A stretch of DNA of 64,000 nucleotides from Nocardiopsis sp. FIRDI 009 (lineage in GTDB: Bacteria > Actinomycetota > Actinomycetes > Streptosporangiales > Streptosporangiaceae), in assembly GCF_003386285.1 (NCBI RefSeq), contig NZ_QPNC01000009.1, forward strand, positions 248,001-312,000. Direction: 5' to 3'. Under the pieces are notes generated by a model, which worked only from the letters and a program-made list of their open reading frames with translations, was not told the origin of the DNA and searched no databases. Of the stretch, positions 45,525-54,379 are shown in pieces (the stretch's first letter is position 1; each line of letters begins with the position of its first letter). A program made the translations under genes and the position numbers.

Positions 45525-46373
45525 ATGGAACCGATCCGCCCCTTCCGCTGGAACATCGCCCGTGGCGACCGGCTCGGCTCGCTGCTCGACGGGCTCGACC
45601 ACGCCCACCCGTACCTGCCCTGGATCATCGAGTGCGCCGCCAAAGTTCTCGCCCGCAGCCTCGACGGTGACCTGTACTTCGTCGGCCGGTCCGCCGACAG
45701 CGTGTTCGACCTGCTCAGCGGAGCGCTCGCGGACACCCCTCACACGTCGCGGCTCAACCAGCTCCCCCTGTCCCTGTACGGTCTCGACGGGATGGGGCTC
45801 ACCCGGCAGGAGCGCGCCCGACTGCGCGTCAACCTCGCCGCCTCGGGGCTGTCCCCGGGGGAGCTCGCCGCGCGACGCCGACCGGTGGTCTTCGCCGACC
45901 TCGTCCTGCACGGGTCGACGTTCACCAACCTCCACCGCGAGCTGCGTGACTGGATCGATGACGAGCGCGCCTCCTGGAACGTGATCCGCGCCAAGATCCG
46001 CTACCTGGGGATCACCGCCCGTGGAAAGACCAGCCCGAACACCTGGCGGTGGCAGCAGCACAAGGACTGGGTCGGGGAGCTGCCGGGCAGGGCCGTGCGC
46101 AACGTCTCGATCGAACTGGGGCTGTGGCAGTACCTGGGCAACCACCAGCCCAAGACCGCCCACTCCTTCCGGCGGACCCGTTGGGCCGATCCGGAGGTGA
46201 CCGCTCCCCGCCATGACGAGGAGGCGCGCAGGGGGCTGGCCCAGGCGGTCGCCCTCTACCGGCACGGCCGCACACGTGAGGTGCGCGAGGAGATCCACGC
46301 GATCCTCACCGGTGAGCCGACCTTCCGCGAGTCCTGGCTGCGCGACGTCGCCCGCGCGGTCCGGGGACGTTAG
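45525..46373 (+). CDS. hypothetical protein, 282 aa
   Basis: I do not recognise this gene by function. The N-terminal half has a repeated hydrophobic core (AKVLARSLDGDLYFVGRSAD, then FDLLSGALADT) suggesting a nucleotide-binding or PRTase-like alpha-beta fold; the second half is Arg/Trp-rich (NTWRWQQHKDWVGEL). Similar proteins with YFVGRS-FDLLSG spacing are common in actinobacteria. No ribosome site. It overlaps the next, convergent gene by four bases. Confidence 0.7.
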   Translation: MEPIRPFRWNIARGDRLGSLLDGLDHAHPYLPWIIECAAKVLARSLDGDLYFVGRSADSVFDLLSGALADTPHTSRLNQLPLSLYGLDGMGLTRQERARLRVNLAASGLSPGELAARRRPVVFADLVLHGSTFTNLHRELRDWIDDERASWNVIRAKIRYLGITARGKTSPNTWRWQQHKDWVGELPGRAVRNVSIELGLWQYLGNHQPKTAHSFRRTRWADPEVTAPRHDEEARRGLAQAVALYRHGRTREVREEIHAILTGEPTFRESWLRDVARAVRGR

Positions 46374-46690
46374 TCCTCTGGGATCGGCTCCGGGGCCGGG
46401 TCGATCCAGGTGACGTATGTGGTGTCCCCGCCGTACCGGAAGAGTCGGAGCGCGGAGTCCAGGGAACCGAACGTGCCGCGAATCGGTGCGGTCTCTCCGG
46501 TGAGGACGACACGGCCGTCTCCGAAACGCGGTCCCCAGGCGAGGATGACGCCGTCCTGCTCGTCGTGGTCCAGGGCGAGGATGGCGAACCGTCGCGGTGC
46601 CTGTTCGGCGGCCAGGGCGTCGGCCTCGGATCGTAGGTCGTCGTGTGTGATGGCGAAGGGGTGGACGCGCTGCGCGGTGGTGTTCTCCAT
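46370..46690 (-). CDS. hypothetical protein, 106 aa
   Basis: Unknown small protein: MENTTAQRVHPFAITHDDLRS at the start, then a beta-rich core (RFAILALDHDEQDGVILAWG) and an acidic Pro-rich end. CAGTCT lies exactly six bases before ATG 46690, the spacing of the leaderless genes in this window, which supports this start over GTG 46717. It converges on and overlaps the 282-aa gene by four bases. Confidence 0.6.
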   Translation of the reverse strand: MENTTAQRVHPFAITHDDLRSEADALAAEQAPRRFAILALDHDEQDGVILAWGPRFGDGRVVLTGETAPIRGTFGSLDSALRLFRYGGDTTYVTWIDPAPEPIPED

Positions 46691-46955
46691 GCGTCGAGAC
46701 TGCGACAGAGGTGTCACCCTGCGCTACTGGTTCCTGCTCACCCATTGATCAGTGGATTCCCGTCCGAAATGCCGCAGGGGCCTGTGGAGTGTTGTGGTTT
46801 CGCGCGATCCACTGTGAGCGTGGCCGGAGCGACTGTGACCAGGTGACCGAACCCGGCCTGTGGAAAACCTCCACCGAAGGTGATCACGGAACTACGCTGA
46901 GATTGCCGATTCATCGGGGTCGGTGTCACCCCTCACCCCCTCCGGAGAGCCAGCC

Positions 46956-47837
46956 ATGACCGATCTGCACCTCGTGCCTGATGAGGAAGCGGACGAACCG
47001 CAGCGCGCGACTCCGCTGGCTCTGCGGTACTACGCGAGTGAACTCAAGCGGTACCGGGAGGCGGCGGGGCTCACGCAGGCCCAGCTCGCCGACCTCATCC
47101 CGTACTCCAAGTCCATGGTCTCGATGATCGAGACCGCCAAACGGTCGCCGCTGGACGCCCGCGAGGGGGACAGGGTCACGTCCAGGTTCACCGAGTACTG
47201 CGACCAGGTGCTGGACACCGGGGGTGCCCTCAGCCGGATACTGCCGCTCCTGGAGAGCGCCAACGACCCCTAACCCTCGTGGTTCAGGCCCTATGCCGTG
47301 CTTGAAGCAGAGGCCACGTCCATCTACGCCTTCCAGTCACAGACAGTGCCAGGGCTTTTCCAAACCGAGGCATATGCGCGAGCTGTCCTCAGCTGCGATC
47401 GCCCATACATGGGTGACGATGAAGTCGAGCGGCGGACCACGGCTAGGGTCCAGCGTCAGCACATCCTTCGACGCGAATGCCCGCTAACGGTGTTCGCAGT
47501 CATCGATGGGACCGTAGTCCGACGTCCGATCGGTGGCGCTGCCGTGCTGAGAGAGCAGATCGAACGGCTCATTGAGCTGGTCGAGAATCACGTTGTGAAT
47601 CTCGGGATCGTGCCGATCGAGGCGACTGAACATGCCGGGCTGGATGGGTCGTGGAACCTCCTCGACTTCGTCGACGATGACCCACTGCTGTACATCGAGG
47701 CTGGCGGGGCTGCCACAATGTCCAACCAGGCGAAGGATGTCCTCCCGATGCGACAGGCGTTCGATGTTCTCTGCATGCAGGCATTGGCGCCCCGTGCCTC
47801 TGTTGAGCTGATGATGGGGATTGCGAGAGACCTATGA
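46956..47837 (+). pseudogene. XRE-DUF5753 regulator with an in-frame stop
   Basis: Residues 1-105 (46956-47270) contain an XRE helix-turn-helix (YREAAGLTQAQLADLIPYSKS). A TAA at 47271-47273 interrupts the frame, and the same frame continues with PSWFRPYAVLEAEATSIYAF, the start of the DUF5753 domain, to 47837. Homologues read NDPYPSWF or similar, so one base changed a Tyr codon to TAA. GTG 47298 could restart the C-terminal domain. The 3' end overlaps the DUF397 gene (ATGA). Either a recent pseudogene, a sequencing error or programmed readthrough. Confidence 0.75.
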
Positions 47838-48091
47838 CCAAGCCACGGAAACTTCCCGAGTCTGGGTGGTGGAAGTCCAGCTACAGCGGGAGCAAGGGTG
47901 GTGACTGCGTCGAGGTCGCGTTGGATTGGCGGAAGTCCTCCTACAGCAGCGCCCAAGGCGGGGAGTGCGTGGAGGTGGCCCAGGGTGACTGCCACATGAA
48001 CCTGCGGGACTCCAAGAACCCCGGGCTGGGCTACTTCTCCTTCGGCGCGGGGGAGTGGGACGCCTTCCTCGCCTCTGCCAAGTGCGCCTGA
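47834..48091 (+). CDS. DUF397 protein with a duplicated N-terminal motif
   Basis: 85-aa DUF397 protein, the usual small partner of XRE-DUF5753 regulators. The family motif occurs twice: WKSSYSGSKGGDCVEVA (residues 13-29) and WRKSSYSSAQGGECVEVA (32-49), where most members have one. The rest (LRDSKNPGLGYFSFGAGEWDAFL) is standard. ATG overlaps the stop of the XRE gene, so its expression may depend on translation through that stop. Confidence 0.9.
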   Translation: MTKPRKLPESGWWKSSYSGSKGGDCVEVALDWRKSSYSSAQGGECVEVAQGDCHMNLRDSKNPGLGYFSFGAGEWDAFLASAKCA

Positions 48092-48098
48092 TCCCTCT

Positions 48099-48136
48099 CG
48101 TCGGCTGGTGACCGGGGCCCCGGTCACCAGCCGACG
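48099..48136. terminator. 38-bp perfect palindrome after the DUF397 gene
   Basis: Positions 48099-48117 are the exact reverse complement of 48118-48136, seven bases after the stop codon. As RNA it gives a very stable hairpin with a tight GGCC-centred loop. A terminator is most likely. Confidence 0.65.
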
Positions 48137-48400
48137 TGTTCCGTGACGGTGCCTCCCGGGGCTCAGGCCATGTGCCGGGGGACCTGAGCCCAGAGCGGCC
48201 AGCCCTGGTCACAACCCAGCCGTGAGCGGGTGGTCGAGATGCCCGAATCCCCTATGGCCGCTCGTGAGCGCGGGGCCGTCATTGTGAGCAGGGAAGACGT
48301 GTTCACTGCTGTTCGCGGGGGCACCGATACGGCAGCCGCGAGCAAGAGGTCACTCCCCTGCTGCGGAGGCCCGCTGTTGGCGGAGAACCGAGGAGGTTTC
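48137..48400 (+). other. gap between the two DUF397 genes
   Basis: No supported gene. A frame in phase with the next gene can be opened from 48230, but its product (Ala/Arg-rich) matches nothing and lacks a ribosome site. I see no promoter. Confidence 0.3.
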
Positions 48401-48631
48401 GTGCACGACCTGTACGACATCAACCTGAGTGGGGCTGACTGGGTGAAGCCCTGCGGTGGCAACAACGACTCCGACGGTGACGAGGAGTCCTGCGTCCTCG
48501 TCGCGAACACCCCCGAGATGGTCGCCATCCGCGACTCCAAGAACCCGGTGGCCGAGCCGCTGCGGTTCACGAAGGGCGAGATGGACGCCTTCGTCCGCCA
48601 CTACGTCCGTGAGAACGATGTCGTGATCTAG
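48401..48631 (+). CDS. DUF397 protein
   Basis: 76-aa DUF397 protein: VHDLYDINLSGADWVKPCGG, CVLVANTPEMVAIRDSKNP and FTKGEMDAFVRHY are recognisable family segments. GTG 48401 follows GAGGAGG. No XRE regulator lies directly upstream, so it may depend on the damaged one 500 bases away or on another. Confidence 0.85.
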   Translation: MHDLYDINLSGADWVKPCGGNNDSDGDEESCVLVANTPEMVAIRDSKNPVAEPLRFTKGEMDAFVRHYVRENDVVI

Positions 48632-48771
48632 ATCGCGGCTCGTCGGGCGGGTCCCGCGCTGATCAGTGGGGGACCCGTTTCGGTTGTCCACAGGGGGCCG
48701 CGAGAGTCGTGGGAAAGTCGTAGGCTCAGGAGCATCACCCGTCCGTCGACCCTCCTGGGGGCACCCGAGCC

Positions 48772-51700
48772 ATGGCTGACTCCTTCACCCATCTGCACGT
48801 CCACACCGAGTACTCGATGCTGGACGGCGCCGCGAAACTCAAGCCCCTGTACAAGGAGGCCGCGCGGTTGGGCATGCCGGCGGTCGCCATGACCGACCAC
48901 GGCAACATGTTCGGGGCCTACGAGTTCTTCCAGCAGTCCAAGGGCACCGGGGTCAAGCCCATCATCGGGATCGAGGCCTACGTCGCCCCGGAGTCCCGCT
49001 TCCACAAGAAGCGCGTCTTCTGGGGCCGGGCCAGCGGCTCCGACGACGTCGCGGCCGAGGGCGGCAAGGACATCTCCGGTGGCGGCCGCTACCTGCACAT
49101 GACGATGCTCGCGGAGAACGAGACCGGGCTGCGCAACCTGTTCAAGATGTCCTCCCTCGCCTCCATCGAGGGCTACTACATGAAGCCCCGCATGGACCTG
49201 GAGCTCATGGCCGAGCACAGCGAGGGCATCATCGTCAGCACCGGCTGCCCCTCCGGCGGTGTGCAGACCCGTCTGCGCCTGGGCCAGGAGAAGGAGGCGA
49301 TCGAGTACGCCGCCAAGCTCCAGGACATCTTCGGCCGCGAGAACGTCTTCCTGGAACTGATGGACCACGGCGTGGACATCGAGAAGGAGGTCCGCGACGG
49401 CCTGCTCAAGGTCGGTCGGGAGCTGAACATCCCGCCACTGGTCACCAACGACTCCCACTACGTCTACGAGAGCCAGGCCGCCGCGCACGACGCCCTGCTG
49501 GCCGTGGGTGTGGGCAAGAACCTGGACGACCCCACCCGGTTCCGTTTCAACGGGTCGGGCTACTACCTCAAGAGCGCCGACGAGATGCGCGGCATCCTCG
49601 ACTTCGACGAGTGGGCCCAGGGGTGCAAGAACACCCTGCTCATCGCCGAGCGCATCGCACCGGACGCCTATGACTCGGTGTTCGCGCACCGCGACCTGAT
49701 GCCCGCCTTCCCCATCCCCGAGGGGGAGACCGAATCCTCCTGGCTGGCCAAGGAGGTCGAGAAGGGACTCCACAACCGCTACCCCGACGGTCCGACCGAG
49801 GAAGCGCGCCGGAGGGTCGAGTACGAACTCGGCATCATCAACGAGATGGGTTTCCCGGCCTACTTCCTGGTGGTCGCCGACATCTGTCAGCACGCGCGCA
49901 AGACGGGGATCGCGCTGGGGCCGGGCCGTGGTTCGGCGGCGGGCTCGATGGTCGCCTACGTCCTGGGCATCACCGACCTGAACCCCCTGGAACACGGTCT
50001 GCTGTTCGAGCGGTTCCTCAACCCCGAACGCGTCTCCATGCCCGATATCGACCTCGACTTCGACGAGCGTCGGCGCGCCGAGATGATCGACTACGTCACG
50101 GATCTGTACGGCGAGGAGCGCGTCGCCCAGATCCTCACCTTCGGCACCATCAAGGCCAAGGCCGCGATCAAGGACTCCACCCGCATCCTCGGCATGCCCT
50201 ACTCCACCGGTGACCAGATCACCAAGGCGTTCCCGGCTCCGGTCGGCGGCAACGAGATTCCGCTCGACGCCGTGTACAACACCGAGCACGAGCGCTACCC
50301 GGAGACCACCGAGCTGCGCAGCCTCATCGACAACGACCCCCAGGTCGCCAAGGTCATGGAGACCGCTCGGGGCATCGAGGGTCTGACCCGCGGCACCGGC
50401 GTGCACGCGGCGGGCGTCATCCTGTCACGGGACCCGCTGCTCGATGTCATCCCGGTGCACAAGCGCGACACCGACGGCGCCATCATCACCGGCTTTCCCT
50501 ACCCTCAGTGCGAGGACATGGGTCTGCTCAAGATGGACTTCCTGGGTCTGCGCAACCTCACGATCATGGACGACGCGGTCAAGAGCATCAAGGAGTCCGA
50601 GGGCGTCGACATCGATCTGGGGCAGGTCCCCCTGGACGACAAGAAGACCTTCGACCTCCTCTCGCGCGGCGACACCCTGGGCGTGTTCCAGTTGGACGGC
50701 GGCGCGATGCGCAACCTGCTGCGCCGGATGGAGCCGAAGCAGTTCGGTGACCTGACCGCCGTGATCTCCCTGTACCGACCCGGTCCGATGGCGGCCAACG
50801 CGCACAACGACTACGCCGACCGGTCGAACGGGCGCCAGGAGATCACCCCGATCCACCCGGAGCTCAAGGACGCCCTGGACCCGATTCTGGGAGAGACGTA
50901 CCACCTGATCGTCTACCAGGAGCAGATCATGGCCATCGCCCAGCAGTTGGCCGGGTACACGCTGGGCGGCGCCGACCTGATGCGTCGCGCCATGGGCAAG
51001 AAGAAGAAGGAGGCCCTGGAGGCGGAGGAGGCCAAGTTCTTCCCCGGCGCGGCCGAACGCGGATTCTCCAAGGAGGCCACCCAGGCCCTGTGGGACGTCA
51101 TGCTCCCCTTCGCCGGGTACGCGTTCAACAAGTCGCACGCCGCCGGGTACGCCCTCGTCGCGTACTGGACCGCCTACCTCAAGGCCAACTACCCCGCCGC
51201 GTACATGGCGGCGCTGCTCACCTCGGTCAGTGACGACAAGGACAAGATGGCCGTCTACCTGGCCGAGTGCCGGGCCCAGGGCATCAAGGTCCTCCCGCCG
51301 GACGTCAACGACTCCGGTCTGCGCTTCACCCCGGTCGGCCGGGACATCCGCTTCGGTATGGGCGCGGTCCGCAACGTCGGCGCCAACGTCGTCAACTCCA
51401 TCATCAAGACCCGCAACGAGAAGGGCCGCTACACCTCCTTCACCGACTTCCTGTCCAAGATCGAGCTGGCCGCCTGCAACAAGCGGGTCATCGAGTCCCT
51501 GATCAAGGCGGGCGCCTTCGACTCCCTGGGCCAGCCCCGCCGTGAGCTGTACCGTCACCACGAGACGGCGGTCGACGGCATGATCAGCTCCAAGAAACAG
51601 GAGGCGCACGGCCAGTTCGACCTGTTCGGCGGCGGTGACGAGGGCGGCGACTCCACACCGATCGGGCTGAACATCCAGTGGGGCGACGAGGAGTGGGACC

Positions 51701-52335
51701 GTAAGACCAAGCTCGCCTTCGAGCGCGAGATGCTGGGTCTGTACGTGTCCAGTCACCCGCTGGCCGGGGCCGAACGCATCCTGGCCCGCTCGCGCGACAC
51801 CTCCATCGCCCAGATCGTCGCCGGTGAGCTGAGCCGGGAGCGCGGTGAGGTGCGCATCTCCGGACTGATCTCCAAGGTGGACAAGCGCGTCAACAAGGCG
51901 GGCAACCAGTGGGCGATCGCCACGGTGGAGGACCTGGACGCCAGCATGGAGGTCCTGTTCTTCCCCAAGACCTACCCGCTGTACGTCGAGGCCCTGCTGG
52001 AGGACACCGCGGTCACCGTCAAGGGCCGTCTGAACGAGCGGGACGGCACCTACTCGATGTTCGCCTCGGAGATGTCGATCCTGGACATCTCGCACGTGTC
52101 CGACGGCGAACCGCCCGTCCTGCTGACCGTGGACGAGAAAAGGCTCACCGCGGAACTGGTTGAGGACCTGCGCCAGGTCCTGAACTCCCACAAGGGGGAG
52201 ACCCCGGTCCGGATCCGGGTGGACAACCCGGTGAAGTCGCGGATCTACGCCGTGGACCGCTACTCGGTGCGGATCTCCCCGGAGTTCAACAGTGAGATGA
52301 AGAGCCTGTTGGGGGCGTACGCGGTCGACTACTGA
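48772..52335 (+). CDS. dnaE: DNA polymerase III alpha subunit
   Basis: Replicative polymerase (1187 aa, DnaE1 type). The PHP domain starts HLHVHTEYSMLDGAAK; the palm has PDIDLDF at 424-430, with Asp425 and Asp427 as metal ligands; the clamp-binding motif QFDLF is at 948-952; an OB fold follows (VRISGLISKVDKRV). ATG follows GGGGGC. It stands alone, ending at a strong terminator. Confidence 0.97.
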   Translation: MADSFTHLHVHTEYSMLDGAAKLKPLYKEAARLGMPAVAMTDHGNMFGAYEFFQQSKGTGVKPIIGIEAYVAPESRFHKKRVFWGRASGSDDVAAEGGKDISGGGRYLHMTMLAENETGLRNLFKMSSLASIEGYYMKPRMDLELMAEHSEGIIVSTGCPSGGVQTRLRLGQEKEAIEYAAKLQDIFGRENVFLELMDHGVDIEKEVRDGLLKVGRELNIPPLVTNDSHYVYESQAAAHDALLAVGVGKNLDDPTRFRFNGSGYYLKSADEMRGILDFDEWAQGCKNTLLIAERIAPDAYDSVFAHRDLMPAFPIPEGETESSWLAKEVEKGLHNRYPDGPTEEARRRVEYELGIINEMGFPAYFLVVADICQHARKTGIALGPGRGSAAGSMVAYVLGITDLNPLEHGLLFERFLNPERVSMPDIDLDFDERRRAEMIDYVTDLYGEERVAQILTFGTIKAKAAIKDSTRILGMPYSTGDQITKAFPAPVGGNEIPLDAVYNTEHERYPETTELRSLIDNDPQVAKVMETARGIEGLTRGTGVHAAGVILSRDPLLDVIPVHKRDTDGAIITGFPYPQCEDMGLLKMDFLGLRNLTIMDDAVKSIKESEGVDIDLGQVPLDDKKTFDLLSRGDTLGVFQLDGGAMRNLLRRMEPKQFGDLTAVISLYRPGPMAANAHNDYADRSNGRQEITPIHPELKDALDPILGETYHLIVYQEQIMAIAQQLAGYTLGGADLMRRAMGKKKKEALEAEEAKFFPGAAERGFSKEATQALWDVMLPFAGYAFNKSHAAGYALVAYWTAYLKANYPAAYMAALLTSVSDDKDKMAVYLAECRAQGIKVLPPDVNDSGLRFTPVGRDIRFGMGAVRNVGANVVNSIIKTRNEKGRYTSFTDFLSKIELAACNKRVIESLIKAGAFDSLGQPRRELYRHHETAVDGMISSKKQEAHGQFDLFGGGDEGGDSTPIGLNIQWGDEEWDRKTKLAFEREMLGLYVSSHPLAGAERILARSRDTSIAQIVAGELSRERGEVRISGLISKVDKRVNKAGNQWAIATVEDLDASMEVLFFPKTYPLYVEALLEDTAVTVKGRLNERDGTYSMFASEMSILDISHVSDGEPPVLLTVDEKRLTAELVEDLRQVLNSHKGETPVRIRVDNPVKSRIYAVDRYSVRISPEFNSEMKSLLGAYAVDY

Positions 52336-52350
52336 CGTCTGAGGGCCCGA

Positions 52351-52387
52351 GGGGTCCCGTGTGCCGGTTCGCGGCACGCGGGACCCC
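52351..52387 (+). terminator. terminator of dnaE
   Basis: A 16-bp stem (52351-52366 with 52372-52387, one wobble) around a GTTCG loop starts 15 bases after the dnaE stop and is followed by TTCGTCGT. Confidence 0.8.
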
Positions 52388-52444
52388 TTCGTCGTGTCCG
52401 GGGCCGCTTCTCGGGGGTCGGGCCCTTGCGTCGGCCGAGTTAGC

Positions 52445-52502
52445 GATATATCTTTGACCTATCAGAACAAAGAACGACTGTCGTTGAGATAACCAACAGT
52501 CG
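52445..52502. promoter_or_regulatory. overlapping dyads upstream of the PadR gene
   Basis: Three dyads: GATATATC (52445-52452), AACGAC-T-GTCGTT (52473-52485) and CGACTGT-N14-ACAGTCG (52475-52481 with 52496-52502). TTGACC at 52454 could be a -35. The stretch is AT-rich for this genome. Autoregulation by the PadR protein is the simplest reading. Confidence 0.5.
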
Positions 52503-52534
52503 CTTCGTGTCGCTACACCGACGGAGGAGTACCT

Positions 52535-53359
52535 ATGAGTGCCATGGCACTGCCCGGCCCCTGGTCCTGGGAGGGGCGTGGCCGTCGCCCCGTCCGCGGT
52601 CCGTGGTTCTGGCGGCCCACCGACACCCCGCGCGGCCACCACGACCACCACCAGGACCACCACGAGGCGTCCGACGAGGGACGCCATCAGCACCCCCGTG
52701 CCGAGTTCGGCCCCCGTCCGCCCCACCCGCCCGGCCCTCCCGTCGTGCCGCCGGGACCGCCCTCGCCCTGGGGGGAGTCCCCCTTCCCGCCCGGATTCGG
52801 GGGGTTCGGCCCGCACGGCGGCTTCGGCCACGGCCGGGGCCGCCGGGGCGGCCCGCGCGCCCGGCGCGGCGACGTCCGCACCGGCATCCTGCTGCTGCTC
52901 GCCGAGGAACCGCGCAGCGGATACGAGATCATCCGCGAGGGCCGTGAGCGCAGCGGCGGCATGTGGCGGCCCAGCCCCGGCTCCGTCTACCCCATACTCC
53001 AGCAGCTGGAGGACGAGGGCCTGGTCAGCCAGATCGAGGGGGAGGGGCGCCGCCGCCCCTACCGGCTCACGGAGGAGGGCGTCGCCCACCTGGAGGAGCA
53101 CGGCGCCGACCTCACCCCGCCCTGGGAGGCGGGGGCCGACGCCCACGCCGACACCCGCTCGCGCTACGAGGAGATCGGCGAGCTCGCCTACCAACTCAGC
53201 GCCGCGGCGGCCCAGGTCGCCCAGGCGGGCACCGCCGAGCAGGTGGAACGGGCCAAGCGGCTCCTGAACGAGACCAAGCGGGGTCTGTACCGGATCCTCG
53301 CCGAGGACGACGCGGTCACCGACCGACCCGACACCGACGAACCGGACGCCGGACGGTGA
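52535..53359 (+). CDS. PadR-family transcriptional regulator
   Basis: 274-aa regulator. The winged helix starts near residue 108 (GDVRTGILLLLAEEPRSGYEII) and includes SPGSVYPILQQLEDEGLV. A helical C-terminal region forms the dimer. The first 105 residues are extended and rich in His, Pro and Gly (HHDHHQDHHE), which could bind metal. ATG follows GGAGGAG. No regulated neighbour is evident; it may act on itself and distant genes. Confidence 0.92.
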   Translation: MSAMALPGPWSWEGRGRRPVRGPWFWRPTDTPRGHHDHHQDHHEASDEGRHQHPRAEFGPRPPHPPGPPVVPPGPPSPWGESPFPPGFGGFGPHGGFGHGRGRRGGPRARRGDVRTGILLLLAEEPRSGYEIIREGRERSGGMWRPSPGSVYPILQQLEDEGLVSQIEGEGRRRPYRLTEEGVAHLEEHGADLTPPWEAGADAHADTRSRYEEIGELAYQLSAAAAQVAQAGTAEQVERAKRLLNETKRGLYRILAEDDAVTDRPDTDEPDAGR

Positions 53360-53426
53360 GGCGCGACGGGCTCTGACCGGGGGCGCCCGCCGACGGAGCC
53401 GTCCTCCGCCGGCGGGCGCCGACGTG

Positions 53427-53714
53427 TCAGGCGCTGTGCAGGACCTCGGCGTGGCGCATGTCGTGCACGGTGGTGATCTGGCCGAAGAACTCGGCGGCGG
53501 CCTCGTCGGAGGGCATCTCCTTCGCGGCGCGCTCCGCGGTCTCACGGGACCCCCACAGGATGACGTCACCGATGCTGCCGTCGTCGTAACGCACCAGCCG
53601 CGCGCTGACGAACGCGTCGCCGTAGCGCTCCCTCAGGCGGCGGACGAGCCGGTCGCGGCTGGCGGTCAGCGCATCGGAGTCCCTGGTCTCGAAGTGGACG
53701 TACTCAAGCGTCAT
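53427..53714 (-). CDS. small monooxygenase-like (dimeric alpha-beta barrel) protein
   Basis: 95-aa protein, MTLEYVHFETRDSDALTASR, with a ferredoxin-like fold resembling antibiotic-biosynthesis monooxygenases and stress-responsive dimeric barrel proteins. It may bind a small aromatic or haem; no catalytic residue is identifiable. Codes divergently from the CGNR regulator across a dyad. ATG 53714 is chosen because the sequence before it is unconserved, although an ATG at 53744 is possible. Confidence 0.78.
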   Translation of the reverse strand: MTLEYVHFETRDSDALTASRDRLVRRLRERYGDAFVSARLVRYDDGSIGDVILWGSRETAERAAKEMPSDEAAAEFFGQITTVHDMRHAEVLHSA

Positions 53715-53744
53715 GGGGCCATCCCGTCTCTGGAGAGCAGACAT

Positions 53745-53774
53745 GTCACGGATTTGTATGTCCAAACCCGTGAC
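53745..53774. promoter_or_regulatory. operator dyad between the monooxygenase-like and CGNR genes
   Basis: GTCACGGATTTG, six bases, CAAACCCGTGAC: 12-base arms with one mismatch. A further half-site TCACGGATT at 53784-53792 lies 10 bases nearer the regulator gene. Three matching half-sites in a 107-base divergent gap are a convincing operator. Confidence 0.65.
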
Positions 53775-53821
53775 GAGAAGGTATCACGGATTCAGGGAGG
53801 AGAATCCGGTAGCTTGAGGGG

Positions 53822-54364
53822 ATGACGCTGCGTGAGTTCTACGACATGCCGTGGATCGGCCACGAACACCCCGTCCTCGACCTGACCAACACCATCGTCA
53901 TCGGCGCCGGTCCCGGACGCGGTGACGTGGACTTCCTCTCCGATCCCGGGCTGACCGCGGCGTGGCGGGAACGGCTCGGGGACCGGGCTCTGGCACGGGA
54001 GCCGCTCGGTGCGCTGCGCGCGCTCCGCACTCCGCTGCGGGCCGCGGTGGACGCCAGGGCGAGCGGTGAGGACATCCCGGACCAGGCGCGGGAGAAGCTC
54101 AACGCCCTGGCCGCGAACGCCCCCGTGACCATGCGTCTGGGCACCGACGGCGACCTCGTCCACGAGGAGGCGGCCGACGACGCCGGTGCCGCGCTGGCCA
54201 GACGGGCGCTCGTGCTGCTGGCGGGGGAGGGGAGGGAGCGGCTGCGCCGTTGCGACGCTCCCAGCTGCGGCATGTACTTCCTGCGTACGCGCAGGGACCA
54301 GGCGTGGTGCACGGTGATGTGCGGAAACCGGGCGCGTGCCTCCCGGCGGCGCCCGGTCGCCTGA
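53822..54364 (+). CDS. CGNR zinc finger (ABATE domain) regulator
   Basis: 180-aa protein with an N-terminal ABATE domain and a C-terminal zinc finger: Cys144, Cys149, Cys163 and Cys167, the last in CGNR (WCTVMCGNRARASR). Such proteins act as transcription factors in actinobacteria. It diverges from the monooxygenase-like gene, its likely target, with a dyad between them. No clear ribosome site before the ATG. Confidence 0.9.
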   Translation: MTLREFYDMPWIGHEHPVLDLTNTIVIGAGPGRGDVDFLSDPGLTAAWRERLGDRALAREPLGALRALRTPLRAAVDARASGEDIPDQAREKLNALAANAPVTMRLGTDGDLVHEEAADDAGAALARRALVLLAGEGRERLRRCDAPSCGMYFLRTRRDQAWCTVMCGNRARASRRRPVA

Positions 54365-54379
54365 CCACAGGGGGCGGGG

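Noticed and set aside
47271..47298. Frameshift between the XRE and DUF5753 parts
   Set aside because: Both parts are in the same reading frame; only the TAA separates them, so it is a nonsense codon and not a frameshift.
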